From an uncultured Oscillospiraceae bacterium (GTDB taxonomy: Bacteria; Bacillota; Clostridia; Oscillospirales; Oscillospiraceae), in assembly GCA_947625045.1 (NCBI GenBank), contig CANQMW010000010.1, positions 1 through 64,000 on the forward strand: a stretch of 64,000 nt of DNA, read 5' to 3'. Below are positions 45,493 to 54,079 of this stretch, piece by piece (position 1 is the first letter of the stretch; each line of letters begins with the position of its first letter). The notes below the pieces were generated by a model. The model did no database searches and was not told the DNA's origin. It saw nothing but the letters and a program-made list of their open reading frames with translations. Made by a program: the position numbers and the translations under genes.

Positions 45493-46479
45493 ATGAAGAA
45501 CGAACAGCCTCCCTTTGAGATCACGAACAGGATCGTGGACCTGGTGGCTCAGGTGGCGGAGCTGGCCGGGCGGCTCTCCGTCTCGGACAGGCTCTCGGCT
45601 GACCCGGTGCTGCGCCGGGCCAATCGCATCCGCACCATCCATGGTTCCCTGGCCATCGAGCAGAACACCCTCAGCCTGGAGCAGGTGACGGCGGTGCTGG
45701 GCGGCAAACAGGTGCTGGCCCCGCCCAGGGATGTGGCGGAGGTCAAAAACGCCTATGAGATATACGAGCGGCTGGACGGGCTGGACCCCTATTCCATAGA
45801 CGACCTGCTGACGGCCCATGGGGTGATGACCCGGGGGCTGGTGGAGGAGTCCGGCGTATTCCGCTCCCGGCCAGTGGACGTGGTGGACCAGACCGGGCGG
45901 GTGGTGCATCTGGGCACACTGCCCCAGTATGTGCCGGAGTCGGTGCAAAAGCTGCTGGACTGGACCCGGGACAGCGACGTGCATATGCTGATCAAGAGCT
46001 GCGTGTTCCACTACGAGCTGGAGCTCATCCACCCCTTCGCCGACGGCAATGGCCGCATCGGGCGGCTGTGGCACACGTTGCTGCTGTCCAGGTGGGCCCC
46101 GATCTTCGCCTGGCTGCCGGTGGAGTCCATCATCCATAAGAACCAGCAGGGCTACTACGACGCCATCAACGCCTCCAACGACGCGGGCGCGTCCACGGCC
46201 TTTATCGAGTTCATGCTGTCAGTTATCAAGTCATCGCTCATGGAGGCGCTGGATGTGAGGGATGAAACGAGCGATGAAGCGGCAGACAGGGCCGCTGCCC
46301 GCCGGCGGAAGATCGAGGAGTATCTGCGGGCCCATGACCATATCAGCAACGCGGATGTGCGCGCGCTGTGCGGCGTGTCTCCCGCCACGGCAAACCGCAT
46401 CCTGGCTGCCCTGACGGCGGAGGGAGAGTTGGTCAAATGCCGTGTGGCGAGCCATTGGGCATATAGAAAGGGCGAGTAA
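45493..46479 (+). CDS. Fic-family AMPylase-like protein
   Basis: The 328-residue Fic protein has the catalytic motif HPFADGNGRIGR (180-191). A candidate inhibitory segment is SLAIEQNT (52-59), which departs from (S/T)xxxE(G/N) by Gln in the last place, as in many Fic proteins of this branch. A C-terminal winged helix (DVRALCGVSPATANRILAAL) suggests DNA or regulatory binding. The ATG at 45493 follows GAGGTGTCCT; a longer frame upstream overlaps the HD gene and lacks support. It differs strongly from the Fic protein at 17910-19133. Confidence 0.85.
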   Translation: MKNEQPPFEITNRIVDLVAQVAELAGRLSVSDRLSADPVLRRANRIRTIHGSLAIEQNTLSLEQVTAVLGGKQVLAPPRDVAEVKNAYEIYERLDGLDPYSIDDLLTAHGVMTRGLVEESGVFRSRPVDVVDQTGRVVHLGTLPQYVPESVQKLLDWTRDSDVHMLIKSCVFHYELELIHPFADGNGRIGRLWHTLLLSRWAPIFAWLPVESIIHKNQQGYYDAINASNDAGASTAFIEFMLSVIKSSLMEALDVRDETSDEAADRAAARRRKIEEYLRAHDHISNADVRALCGVSPATANRILAALTAEGELVKCRVASHWAYRKGE

Positions 46480-46523
46480 CGGCGTCAAGAGCTTAGTGAG
46501 AGATTGAAAGGTGAAAGATAATC

Positions 46524-47048
46524 ATGTGGCTGAAAATGGACCTTGAAGGAATTGAATTCTGTTTTCGGATAGCTGGCTACAAGAAATCTACAAAAGATAA
46601 TTGTTACGACGAGTGGTGTAAGGTGGATTTAGCTGTCAAGGCTGGAGATTGGCTGAATTATCATGTCGAAGCCAGCGAGATGCTACTTGCAATGGAAGTG
46701 GAGACTCTAAAAGACGCTATTGATGATTTACTTAACGATAGACTTGAACAACCAAATGAATTGGGATTCATTGAACCAGATATTGAATTTGAGCTTTATC
46801 CGAAGGAAGATCTTCGGAATAACCCCAGATTTCTGTATATCGCACCTGGAAACGAGATAGCAGATATCTATATGGAGCTCGTTATATCATTCTGGCATAA
46901 TGGCCTGACTGCGAATAGATTAATAATGGGATTTGTCCAGGCTGATATGGAAAAACTGGAGTGCTATTTAAAGCACATCATAGGGATCATAAATAAAGAC
47001 GATGCTATGGTGCAGAAGATGATAGCAGACGGAGAGATGTACGAGTAA
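46524..47048 (+). CDS. WapI-like immunity protein family
   Basis: The 174-residue protein starts MWLKMDLEGIEFCFRIAGYK, with CYDEWCKVDLAV and DIEFELYPKEDL. This resembles the WapI family, whose founder neutralises the toxic C terminus of the WapA contact-dependent tRNase. Base composition is AT-rich compared with the flanking Fic gene, which points to separate transfer. No WapA-like toxin is present in the window, so it would be an orphan immunity gene. GAAAGGTG precedes the ATG. The family call is from memory of sequence pattern. Confidence 0.55.
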   Translation: MWLKMDLEGIEFCFRIAGYKKSTKDNCYDEWCKVDLAVKAGDWLNYHVEASEMLLAMEVETLKDAIDDLLNDRLEQPNELGFIEPDIEFELYPKEDLRNNPRFLYIAPGNEIADIYMELVISFWHNGLTANRLIMGFVQADMEKLECYLKHIIGIINKDDAMVQKMIADGEMYE

Positions 47049-47189
47049 CCACATGAGATAGCAGCAGTTTAGTAAGAATGATTTGTAATGGTTATTCTTT
47101 GATCATTAAAAGTATGTGAAAACTCTTTTCACACATTCGACAGGCTGCGGACGTCTTGGTATGATGGAAGAAAAAAGGAGGTCTGCGCG

Positions 47190-47561
47190 ATGGAACAGTA
47201 TAAAGAGATCAACGGCATCAGCTACACGCTGGTGGGGGACTACTATTTGCCCAACCTGCTACCGCATCAGGAGGCGGCAAGGCCCGTGGGTGCATGGGGC
47301 AAGCGGCGGATGGAGTACCTGAAGAAGCACCGCAGGGGTACCTTCTCCCATCTTCTGACCAGCGGCGGGCTGAATGCCCACCTGGCCGACACGGACGAGC
47401 GGGCCAGGGAGATGTATTCCCGCCTGGTGGAGCAAATGGCGGCCAGCGAGGGCGTCACAGAGGAGCTGAAGGCCAGAGACCAGATGGCCTGGGTGGGCCG
47501 GATGAACAACATCGCCGCCCGGGCGCGGGAGATCGTCTACGAAGAAGTGATATACGTATGA
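47190..47561 (+). CDS. tnpV: TnpV-family transposon-associated protein
   Basis: The 123-residue protein has the usual TnpV layout: GISYTLVGDYYLPNLLP at the N terminus, GKRRMEYLKKHRRGTFSHLL in the middle and ARDQMAWVGRMNNIAARARE near the end. TnpV genes accompany Tn4451-type and related mobilisable elements in clostridia; their role is unclear. AAAGGAGG precedes the ATG. No large resolvase or other transposon gene is adjacent, so this is a mobility relic supporting the island interpretation. Confidence 0.85.
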   Translation: MEQYKEINGISYTLVGDYYLPNLLPHQEAARPVGAWGKRRMEYLKKHRRGTFSHLLTSGGLNAHLADTDERAREMYSRLVEQMAASEGVTEELKARDQMAWVGRMNNIAARAREIVYEEVIYV

Positions 47562-47604
47562 AGAGATGGAGGCACAGACGTGCCTCCCTCAAATAGTAGT
47601 CGGA

Positions 47605-48297
47605 TCAATGATTCGCTTTGGAGAATGGGCAGCGTTTCCCGATGCACTGGTTGTTCTGGGAAGAATAGCCGCAGATGACATCATGCGTGTCCATCTCCAC
47701 GCCAAAGTGCTCCTTTACGAAGTCGATGGCAGCGAGAATGGAGAGGAAGGAATCCCGCTTGCAGCACCGGGGCCCGCCGATCTCGCCGATGCGCCCAAGA
47801 GAGCTTGCGGTCATCTGATGGGAGAGGGCGAATGGCTCCGCGGCCAGCGGCGTGGACTTGGAGATGATGGAGACGAACATGCCGGAGCTGATCCCCGCCC
47901 CGCACGCGCCCCAGAAGCCGCAGGCGCCGCCGGGGACGTTCTTCCCGCGGTTCATCATCTCCACCAGGGCACTATGCAGGTCGATATCGCCGCCAGCGTT
48001 TTTATAGGCGGTCAGCAGCGCGGCCCCGACCATCACGTGATGCTCCGGCCCGTGCATATGGCAGAACGGCATGGCCATCATCTTTTCGATAATCTCAACG
48101 GGGTCCTTCGAGGTCTCGGCCATGCACAGCCCGATGATAGTGTCCAGCCCCTGGGTGTGGCAGTCATTGCACACATAGTGCCCGTTGACGCACCGGGTCT
48201 TGCTCAGCTCCTTTTTGTGGCATATCCCGCACTCCATGAGTACGTCCGCTTCGAGATACTCCAGCGGCGCCTTGCAGATCAGACATTCTTCCTTCAT
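47605..48297 (-). CDS. DUF5714-domain protein
   Basis: The 230-residue protein is rich in Cys and His. N-terminal CxxC pairs (CLICKAPL, CGICHKKE) and CNDCHTQGLD suggest metal binding. The core contains PFCHMHGPEHHVMVGAALL and GACGFWGACGAGISSGMFVS. A C-terminal stretch GPRCCKRDSF and CIGKRCPF completes it. This pattern fits DUF5714, often encoded near radical-SAM or methyltransferase genes, though no such neighbour is present here. GGGAG precedes the ATG. It is the only minus-strand gene in this part of the island. Biochemical role is unknown. Confidence 0.75.
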   Translation of the reverse strand: MKEECLICKAPLEYLEADVLMECGICHKKELSKTRCVNGHYVCNDCHTQGLDTIIGLCMAETSKDPVEIIEKMMAMPFCHMHGPEHHVMVGAALLTAYKNAGGDIDLHSALVEMMNRGKNVPGGACGFWGACGAGISSGMFVSIISKSTPLAAEPFALSHQMTASSLGRIGEIGGPRCCKRDSFLSILAAIDFVKEHFGVEMDTHDVICGYSSQNNQCIGKRCPFSKANH

Positions 48298-48404
48298 ATG
48301 CGGACTCCCATCATACGCTGTTTTTTGCCATTATACCCCGACGCCCATAGGAGCGCAAGAACTACGGGTATCAGCTCGGGTGCCTCGGCTTGACTAATAG
48401 AGCG

Positions 48405-48448
48405 TTATAGTTTATATTATAGTTCAAGAGGAAATAATTATAGTTCAA
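48405..48448 (+). promoter_or_regulatory. Direct repeats upstream of the HTH-ATPase-DUF4325 gene
   Basis: ATTATAGTTCAA occurs at 48416-48427 and again at 48437-48448, exactly 21 bp apart (two helical turns). TTATAGTT also occurs at 48405-48412. The repeats lie directly before the ribosome binding site, so they probably form an operator for the HTH protein encoded next. Confidence 0.6.
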
Positions 48449-48475
48449 ATAGATGACTGTTCAGGAGGTATAATG

Positions 48476-49504
48476 ATGTCTATCCCGAAGGAAAAACGAG
48501 ACGCGCTCCAAGTCCGGATCATTGATCAGATAGGAGAAGGTACGTTTGCCGCGGGGCAGTTTGCCAAAGCGGAGGGCCTGTCCATCCAGACGATTTATCG
48601 TTATCTGCGGAAAATGGAGGAACAGGACATCATTGTCAGGATAAGAAATGGGAGAAGTACCATGTATGTCTTGCCAGAAGCAGTTGAAAGCTTGGAACTT
48701 GACTTACAGGGATTGCAGGAGGACATTGTATGGAAGCGGTATATAGAGCCTTTCTTCTCCGACCTTCCCGCGGTCCCCAAGGGGAATCTGAGCTTTGCAT
48801 TTACTGAGATATTGAACAACGCGACAGAACATTCCGGCGGTACATCCGTACAGATACAGATGAACAAGAGCCGGTATATGGCGAACATCTTCATTCTGGA
48901 TGATGGCGTCGGCGTCTTCACAAAGATCGCGGATGCCATGGGCTTGGAGGAGAAGAGCTTTGCCATCCTGGAACTGGCAAAAGGGAAATTCACTACTGAC
49001 CCGAACAGTCACACGGGCGAGGGCATTTTCTTCAGTTCCAAAGTGGTTGACGAGTTTACGATCCTTTCCGACGGGCTGGTCTTTCATGTGGGCCCTGACC
49101 AGACCCCGCGCCTTTTAGATGTAAATGCACCAGGAAAAGGAACGCTGGTCGCTATGTCGATAAAATACAGCCACCAGGAGCCGGCAAAGGATGTGTTTGA
49201 CCGATTCACCCAGGCACCGGAGGACTACGGATTCTCCAAGACGGTCGTGCCAGTCCGGCTGCTGGAATACGGTGATGAAAAGCCGTTGGTGATTTCCCGG
49301 TCTCAGGCACGGAGGCTTATGGTGCGATTTGAAAGGTTCGGCAACATCGAACTGGATTTCTCCGGCGTGGAGGAGATAGGCCAAGGATTTGCGGATGAGC
49401 TTTTCCGGGTGTTTCAGAATCAGAACCCAGACACAAAGCTTATTCCTATCAACTGCAGCGAACAGGTGCAGAAGATGATTGCACATGTGACAACGCGGAA
49501 ATGA
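48476..49504 (+). CDS. HTH / GHKL ATPase / STAS-like DUF4325 protein
   Basis: The product, about 342 residues, combines three domains. A winged helix-turn-helix spans about 5-70 (QFAKAEGLSIQTIYRYLRKM). A GHKL ATPase fold (about 95-225) has N-box EILNNATEHSGG, G1 DDGVGVF and G2 HTGEGIFFSS. A C-terminal STAS-like DUF4325 (about 255-335) has VISRSQARRLMVRFERF and FADELFRVF. No phosphorylatable His is seen, so it resembles anti-sigma-factor kinases or ATP-switch regulators fused to DNA binding. Either ATG (48473 or 48476) fits AGGAGG; the second has better spacing. Confidence 0.82.
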   Translation: MSIPKEKRDALQVRIIDQIGEGTFAAGQFAKAEGLSIQTIYRYLRKMEEQDIIVRIRNGRSTMYVLPEAVESLELDLQGLQEDIVWKRYIEPFFSDLPAVPKGNLSFAFTEILNNATEHSGGTSVQIQMNKSRYMANIFILDDGVGVFTKIADAMGLEEKSFAILELAKGKFTTDPNSHTGEGIFFSSKVVDEFTILSDGLVFHVGPDQTPRLLDVNAPGKGTLVAMSIKYSHQEPAKDVFDRFTQAPEDYGFSKTVVPVRLLEYGDEKPLVISRSQARRLMVRFERFGNIELDFSGVEEIGQGFADELFRVFQNQNPDTKLIPINCSEQVQKMIAHVTTRK

Positions 49505-49527
49505 AGGAGAAAGAAATGGGGATATAA

Positions 49528-49620
49528 ATGAAAAGACTTCGCTTTAATATTAATTATTGCGGCATGTGTGCCGATACTGTATCAGATAAGATTATGATTT
49601 ATAGTCCCCACTTTGTATAA
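49528..49620 (+). CDS. Possible 30-residue peptide
   Basis: ATG at 49528 after GGGGATATAA opens a 30-codon frame (KRLRFNINYCGMCADTVSDK near the start) that ends 14 bp before the next gene. Composition is AT-rich like that gene. It may be a leader peptide or chance. Confidence 0.3.
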   Translation: MKRLRFNINYCGMCADTVSDKIMIYSPHFV

Positions 49621-49634
49621 CAAGGGATTATACG

Positions 49635-50171
49635 TTGGAAGGCTTAGAACATGCAGGCGTTTCCACAATAGAGGAGTTAACAGACTATCTGAAAGAAAAT
49701 GCAGAAGTTAGGGATTATATTGGGAGTTGGGGGATGGAGGCGTTTCATTATGACCGATGCTATGTCAATTATAAAGATTATCTGTTGGGATTCGGTGAGA
49801 ATAAAATAATCTCTGAAGTGTTTACTTATTTTGACTCTGAAGAGTTAGAATTCTCTTTTTTCATTGTTGGTGGCGCATCAATACACAATGAAAAGAACTA
49901 TAAGTTTATTGTGCGTTCAGCAGAAAGAGCACATATTTATATGCCACATGTACATGTAAAAAAGGCTGATATTATAGTTAGATATTCTCTGGAATCATTA
50001 CAGCCTATCGACCGGCTTGTAAATCCACATAAGCGTGATAATAGGAAAATTATTCAGCCGTTTTTGATAAAAAACCAGGAACGACTCCTTGAGATGTGGA
50101 AACACAATATGAACGGGTACTATACGCCGACCATGACAGAAGAAGAGAGGCAATTTTACAGGGAATCATAG
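49635..50171 (+). CDS. AT-rich orphan protein, DUF4160-like C-terminal part
   Basis: The 178-residue product is taken from TTG at 49635 with AAGGGA seven bases upstream. The first half (DYIGSWGMEAFHYDRCYVNY) is not recognised. The second half, with YMPHVHVKKADIIVRYSLES and then LIKNQERLLEMWKHN, resembles the small DUF4160 domain (HxPHxHV... LLxxW). The region is clearly AT-richer than neighbours and is probably acquired. Function is unknown. Confidence 0.55.
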   Translation: MEGLEHAGVSTIEELTDYLKENAEVRDYIGSWGMEAFHYDRCYVNYKDYLLGFGENKIISEVFTYFDSEELEFSFFIVGGASIHNEKNYKFIVRSAERAHIYMPHVHVKKADIIVRYSLESLQPIDRLVNPHKRDNRKIIQPFLIKNQERLLEMWKHNMNGYYTPTMTEEERQFYRES

Positions 50172-50262
50172 TTAAGGATTATGTTATAATTTTTGAGCAG
50201 ATGCGGAAGCATCCCATATTCTGAGAGAAATGATACGGAGAGAATAACTAAAGGAGGCAAAC

Positions 50263-51354
50263 ATGCAATATCGCACACTGCCCCACGGCGGGGAACAGAT
50301 CGGCATCATCGGCATGGGCTCGGCCGTGGTGGGCCAACAGAAGGAGAAGGACATCATTGAGACGGTGCGCACGGCGGTGGAGCTGGGCGTCAACTACTTC
50401 GACCTGGCGGCGGGCCATGCCTCCTGCTTCCCGGCCTACGGGAAGGCCTTGGCCGACTGCCGGAAAGACGTGTACTTACAGATCCACTTCGGCGCCAACT
50501 ATACCACCGGCGAGTACGGCTGGACCACCGACCTGGAGGCCATCAAGCGCTCCATCGGCTGGCAGCTGGACAACCTGAAAACAGACGCCATCGACTTTGG
50601 CTTCATACACTGCCTGGACGAGCGGACCGACGTGGAGGCATACGAAAAGAGCGGGGCGCTGCAATATGTGCTGGACATGAAGGCCCAGGGCGTGGTGCGG
50701 CACATCGGCCTTTCCTCCCACAACCCGGACACGGTCCATCACGTGCTGGACAAGGGTATCGTAGACATGCTCATGTTCTCCATCAACCCCATGTACGACT
50801 ACGGCCAGGGGGAGTACGCCATCGGCTCCGACGAGGAGCGGCAGGCGCTCTATCGCCGGTGCGAGGCGGAGGGCGTGGGCATCGCGGTGATGAAGCCCTT
50901 TAACGCGGGGCAGCTTTTGGACGCGAAACAGTCTCCCTTCAAGCGGACCCTGACGCCCGCCCAATGCATCCAATACGCCCTGGATAAGCCCGGCGTGCTG
51001 ACGGTGCTGCCCGGGGCGGCCAACGTGGACGAGCTGAAGCGGAACCTCGCTTATCTGGACGCATCCGACGAGGAGCGGGACTATTCCGTCATCGCCAGCC
51101 TCACCCCGGAGGAATCCAGGGGCCGGTGCGTGTACTGCAACCACTGTGCGCCCTGTCCGGCTGGGTTGAATGTGGGCCTCATCAACAAGTATTATGACTT
51201 GGCCAAGGTGGGGGACCCTCTGGCGGCGGAGCACTATCACACGCTCACCAAGACTGCCGCGGACTGCGTGGGCTGCGGGCACTGCGACAGCCGCTGCCCC
51301 TTCCATGTGGAACAGTCAGCCCGGATGCGGGTGATCGCGGCGTATTTCAAATAA
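50263..51354 (+). CDS. Aldo/keto reductase with C-terminal 4Fe-4S domain
   Basis: The 363-residue protein has an N-terminal aldo/keto reductase barrel: IGIIGMGSAVVGQ, then VNYFDLAAGHA with the catalytic Asp, IDFGFIHCLDE and VRHIGLSSHNPD. The catalytic Tyr expected nearby is not evident (FPAYGKAL may supply it). The C terminus has two Fe-S-type cysteine clusters: CVYCNHCAPCPAGL and CVGCGHCDSRCPF. Such fusions are common in anaerobes and couple NAD(P)H or ferredoxin to carbonyl reduction. AAAGGAGG precedes the ATG. The substrate is unknown. Confidence 0.87.
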   Translation: MQYRTLPHGGEQIGIIGMGSAVVGQQKEKDIIETVRTAVELGVNYFDLAAGHASCFPAYGKALADCRKDVYLQIHFGANYTTGEYGWTTDLEAIKRSIGWQLDNLKTDAIDFGFIHCLDERTDVEAYEKSGALQYVLDMKAQGVVRHIGLSSHNPDTVHHVLDKGIVDMLMFSINPMYDYGQGEYAIGSDEERQALYRRCEAEGVGIAVMKPFNAGQLLDAKQSPFKRTLTPAQCIQYALDKPGVLTVLPGAANVDELKRNLAYLDASDEERDYSVIASLTPEESRGRCVYCNHCAPCPAGLNVGLINKYYDLAKVGDPLAAEHYHTLTKTAADCVGCGHCDSRCPFHVEQSARMRVIAAYFK

Positions 51355-51536
51355 GAGGCCAGGGTGAATTGGGTTCTTTGTGCCTATGGGGACTAAGGAC
51401 CACAGATAATTTGAGAAGATGAATTAGGGGCGCGTCAGGTTGACGGTCAGAGATATAGTTGCTTTAATGGGTACGAGAGAGATGCCGGTCTGCTTTTATA
51501 AAAGGAACGAAACCAAAGAACAGGAGAAACTGAAAG

Positions 51537-52103
51537 ATGGAGACTCTTGGGACAAACGTGGGCAAGAAAACAAAAACGATTGATCTTATGGACGCATTTG
51601 AAGCAAAGGACGAAAAAGGTGATAAAATATATGACTTCTTGATTCTGAAAGATGTTTTTTGTATGACATATCAAGGAAGCCTGTATTTTGCCAGCCTGAA
51701 GATGAAGAGGAAGAAAAGGGAAGATTTATGCGTTGAGAGCTCACTGACATTTACAGAGTTTAAAAGATCTGTTTTGCATAAAGTGTTCCAAGAAGATAAC
51801 AAAGATGCTTTCAGGATAGTTGATGCGGCGTATAATGAGCTGAAAAATCTGAAGGAAGTAGAATGGAACGCAAAGACTATATATTGTGCCTTTCCTGTAC
51901 CAGTGAAGTTTAACGCGCAAAACGGCTCCAACCGCTGTGGATATGGCAATCGCTATTGCGGCGAGGAATTAGTTTATGAGGGAACTCTATATGGTGATAC
52001 TACAGACTATATCTTTATTGGCGTTTCATTATCGAAAGCTTCAATGATATTTTTGAAATATATGAAGAATTGGAAATTCTATTATAGCGATGGGAAGGCC
52101 TGA
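51537..52103 (+). CDS. AT-rich orphan protein, unknown
   Basis: The 188-residue protein has a DUF-like alpha/beta pattern (YDFLILKDVFCMTYQG, then GYGNRYCGEELVYEGTLYG) and no transmembrane helix. CAGGAGAAACTGAAAG precedes the ATG. The gene and about 150 bp upstream are AT-rich compared with the reductase gene before it, indicating recent acquisition. I do not recognise a family. Confidence 0.55.
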   Translation: METLGTNVGKKTKTIDLMDAFEAKDEKGDKIYDFLILKDVFCMTYQGSLYFASLKMKRKKREDLCVESSLTFTEFKRSVLHKVFQEDNKDAFRIVDAAYNELKNLKEVEWNAKTIYCAFPVPVKFNAQNGSNRCGYGNRYCGEELVYEGTLYGDTTDYIFIGVSLSKASMIFLKYMKNWKFYYSDGKA

Positions 52104-52239
52104 AAAAGCAAAAATCTACTGTGCATGAAAACAGTTGGATCTTATAGAGAAGGTCATGGGAAAAGAGCGGCGGACAGGAACGCTGAGAATACAGTTGAAC
52201 AGTTTAGTAGTAGCTTGCTGTAAAAGAGAGGTGTCTGTG

Positions 52240-52746
52240 ATGGGCGTTAATCAACTGACAGGCACTCCCTGGCATAAGGAACGTGTGCATAGGGCAGATG
52301 GTGATCCTCGGCGAAGCCGAGCGAGGTGTAAGTACTTCCTTTATCAAGATGGTCACTGCCTGAAGAGAAGTGGCGAATGTATGGGATGCGCTCATTGCCC
52401 TACATATAAAGCCATATCTGATGCTGAATTCGCAGAACGTCAAAATGCCCGCAGAAAAAACTTACCTTATCCTGATAACGACCCGTATGCCCGCGCATCA
52501 AGAAAGACATCGTCCTCGGCAAGAACTATGATAGGGCCAGTCAAGAAGGGACCAAAACGTGCTGCCCAAGAGCAAAACGCGATTCCTCCAGTCACGCTGG
52601 GGAGTAAAGTGCTGCACAAACAATATGGCGTTGGTGTGGTGAAGGCAGTTTACGATAGTAAAATCATGGTTGCTTTCTTGGAGAAGGAGGTCTCCTTTGT
52701 GTATCCTCAGGCGTTTAAGGATAGCTTTCTAAAAGTGAAGCCATGA
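52240..52746 (+). CDS. Cysteine-containing protein with C-terminal tudor/KOW-like motif
   Basis: The product, about 168 residues, starts at ATG 52240 after GAGAGGTG. Residues about 25-60 carry several Cys (CKYFLYQDGHCLKRSGECMG, then CAHC), suggesting metal binding. The C-terminal LGSKVLHKQYGVGVVKAVYD resembles short domains appended to DNA repair helicases and related proteins that read G-V-G-x-V. Function is unknown. It lies between the AT-rich orphan and a membrane protein gene. Confidence 0.6.
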   Translation: MGVNQLTGTPWHKERVHRADGDPRRSRARCKYFLYQDGHCLKRSGECMGCAHCPTYKAISDAEFAERQNARRKNLPYPDNDPYARASRKTSSSARTMIGPVKKGPKRAAQEQNAIPPVTLGSKVLHKQYGVGVVKAVYDSKIMVAFLEKEVSFVYPQAFKDSFLKVKP

Positions 52747-52784
52747 AGCGTTTTATAAGATAGACTAACCTTCAGGAGGTTCCT

Positions 52785-53738
52785 ATGCCTTTTGATGATT
52801 TCTGGTACGACGACTTTGACGGCGACAGGAAGATAAGTGAATCGGACAAGTTCTTCTCGGATTGGATGTATGACGACCTGGCCCACAGCTGGCGCAAAGA
52901 AGTCGAGGATGGAGCTGAATATGGCCTGGATCCCCGCGACTATGAGTTCCGGGAGAACTGTGAAAAGGCGCTGGACGAGGCAAAGCATGAGTGGCGGGCC
53001 ACCGCAGAGTTCAGCTTCAAACTGAGCCCGGAGGATTACGAGACCGAGGATGAATACAACGCGGCCCTCGCTGATCTCAAAGCTCACGGCGAAGATGAGT
53101 TTAGCGTAGAGGACTGTATCCCGCCACGCAGTATTTATGAGAGCGGCGCCTACCCGCCGCCAAAGGCCGTGTCGGTGAAGGCCCGCCCGCAAAACAGTGC
53201 CAAACCGGCAAAGCCGCCTGCCCCGCCCCCAGCAGAGCAGGTCTACCGATCCCAGGGCATTAAGCCCCGCACAGCGATCAGCATCTGCGTGGCCCTGATG
53301 TTATGCCTCCTGCTGATCCTATTCTGCGGGGTCCGTAAGTACCGGCAAACCAATGCCGTCCGGCAGGCCTATATAGACGAAGTAAAGGCCGTGTGCTTAG
53401 CGTATGGCTTCGATACTGTGGAGGTGACTTTTTCCGTGTCAGAGGACGAGTCCCTCTTGCTTTACTATCCTGACATCACGGTGAACGGCCTTTCCGGGCT
53501 CACCCTCCCGGACCAGTATGCACTGGTGAAAGCGCTCAACGATCTGGAGATCGGGCGCGTGAACAAAACCAGTATTACGATGCCGACGGTCCACAGCGAC
53601 GGCAAAAAGTATGATATCTCTCCATGGAATGCACCCACTCTGCGGGTAGATGGCGAGGACGTTTACCCCGCCCCCACGAAAAAACCGTCCTCATCCTCGA
53701 CCTGGAGCTCGAAATCCTATACTTCATCCTCTTCCTAG
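52785..53738 (+). CDS. Single-pass membrane protein, ends at an in-frame TAG
   Basis: The 317-residue protein has an acidic N-terminal domain (FDDFWYDDFDGDRKISESDK), a Pro/Ala linker and one transmembrane helix (about 162-184). An external domain follows (VRQAYIDEVKAVCLAYGFD, YPDITVNGLSGLTLPDQYA). The frame stops at TAG (53736-53738) in a Ser-rich tract. It then continues open for 44 codons in the same frame with a very acidic Tyr/Asp-rich tail to TGA at 53871. The tail looks like natural protein, so the TAG is probably a nonsense change. CAGGAGG precedes the ATG. Confidence 0.75.
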   Translation: MPFDDFWYDDFDGDRKISESDKFFSDWMYDDLAHSWRKEVEDGAEYGLDPRDYEFRENCEKALDEAKHEWRATAEFSFKLSPEDYETEDEYNAALADLKAHGEDEFSVEDCIPPRSIYESGAYPPPKAVSVKARPQNSAKPAKPPAPPPAEQVYRSQGIKPRTAISICVALMLCLLLILFCGVRKYRQTNAVRQAYIDEVKAVCLAYGFDTVEVTFSVSEDESLLLYYPDITVNGLSGLTLPDQYALVKALNDLEIGRVNKTSITMPTVHSDGKKYDISPWNAPTLRVDGEDVYPAPTKKPSSSSTWSSKSYTSSSS

Positions 53739-53873
53739 AAAAGCACCACGACCACCCGGTCTGACCCCTTCGATGTGCAAGACTATTCCGACCCGGAAGA
53801 GTTTTACTATTACCACTACGACGACTTCTACGACTACGAGGACGCCGAGGACTACTTCAATGAGCATGGGTGA
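53739..53873 (+). pseudogene. Severed C-terminal tail of the preceding membrane protein
   Basis: Forty-four sense codons follow in phase after the TAG: KSTTTTRSDPFDVQDY, then a Y/D/E-rich stretch ending DAEDYFNEHG. There is no ribosome binding site. It could only be expressed by TAG readthrough. Confidence 0.6.
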
Positions 53874-53900
53874 GTAGCGGTATCGTATAAGGGTCCTACC

Positions 53901-53947
53901 GCAAAGAACAGCCATCCGATCAGCAAGATCGGATGGCTGTTCTTTGC
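53901..53947 (+). terminator. Perfect 21-bp hairpin terminator
   Basis: GCAAAGAACAGCCATCCGATC pairs completely with its downstream complement around the loop AGCAA. It is one of the longest perfect stems in the window. Confidence 0.85.
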
Positions 53948-53972
53948 GGAGTTATGTGTTACATCATGCTTT

Positions 53973-54057
53973 GCGAATTTACCTCCTGAGTAAAATTCGC
54001 CGTTGACATTTTACCTCGGAAGTCATATAATGCGATTAACCTCTAAGGTTAATTCGC
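53973..54057 (+). promoter_or_regulatory. higBA-type promoter between two palindromic operators
   Basis: A perfect promoter TTGACA (54003-54008), 17 bp, TATAAT (54026-54031) is flanked by two related palindromes. The first is GCGAATTTAC... GTAAAATTCGC (53973-54000), ending just before the -35. The second is GCGATTAACCT... AGGTTAATTCGC (54032-54057), starting right after the -10. This suits autorepression by the HigA-type antitoxin. Confidence 0.8.
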
Positions 54058-54079
54058 GAGAGAGGAGGCGGGTGGCTGG

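Noticed and set aside
49528..50171. Joining the 30-codon frame to the next gene through a frameshift
   Set aside because: The two frames differ and have no shared homology to support a broken single gene.
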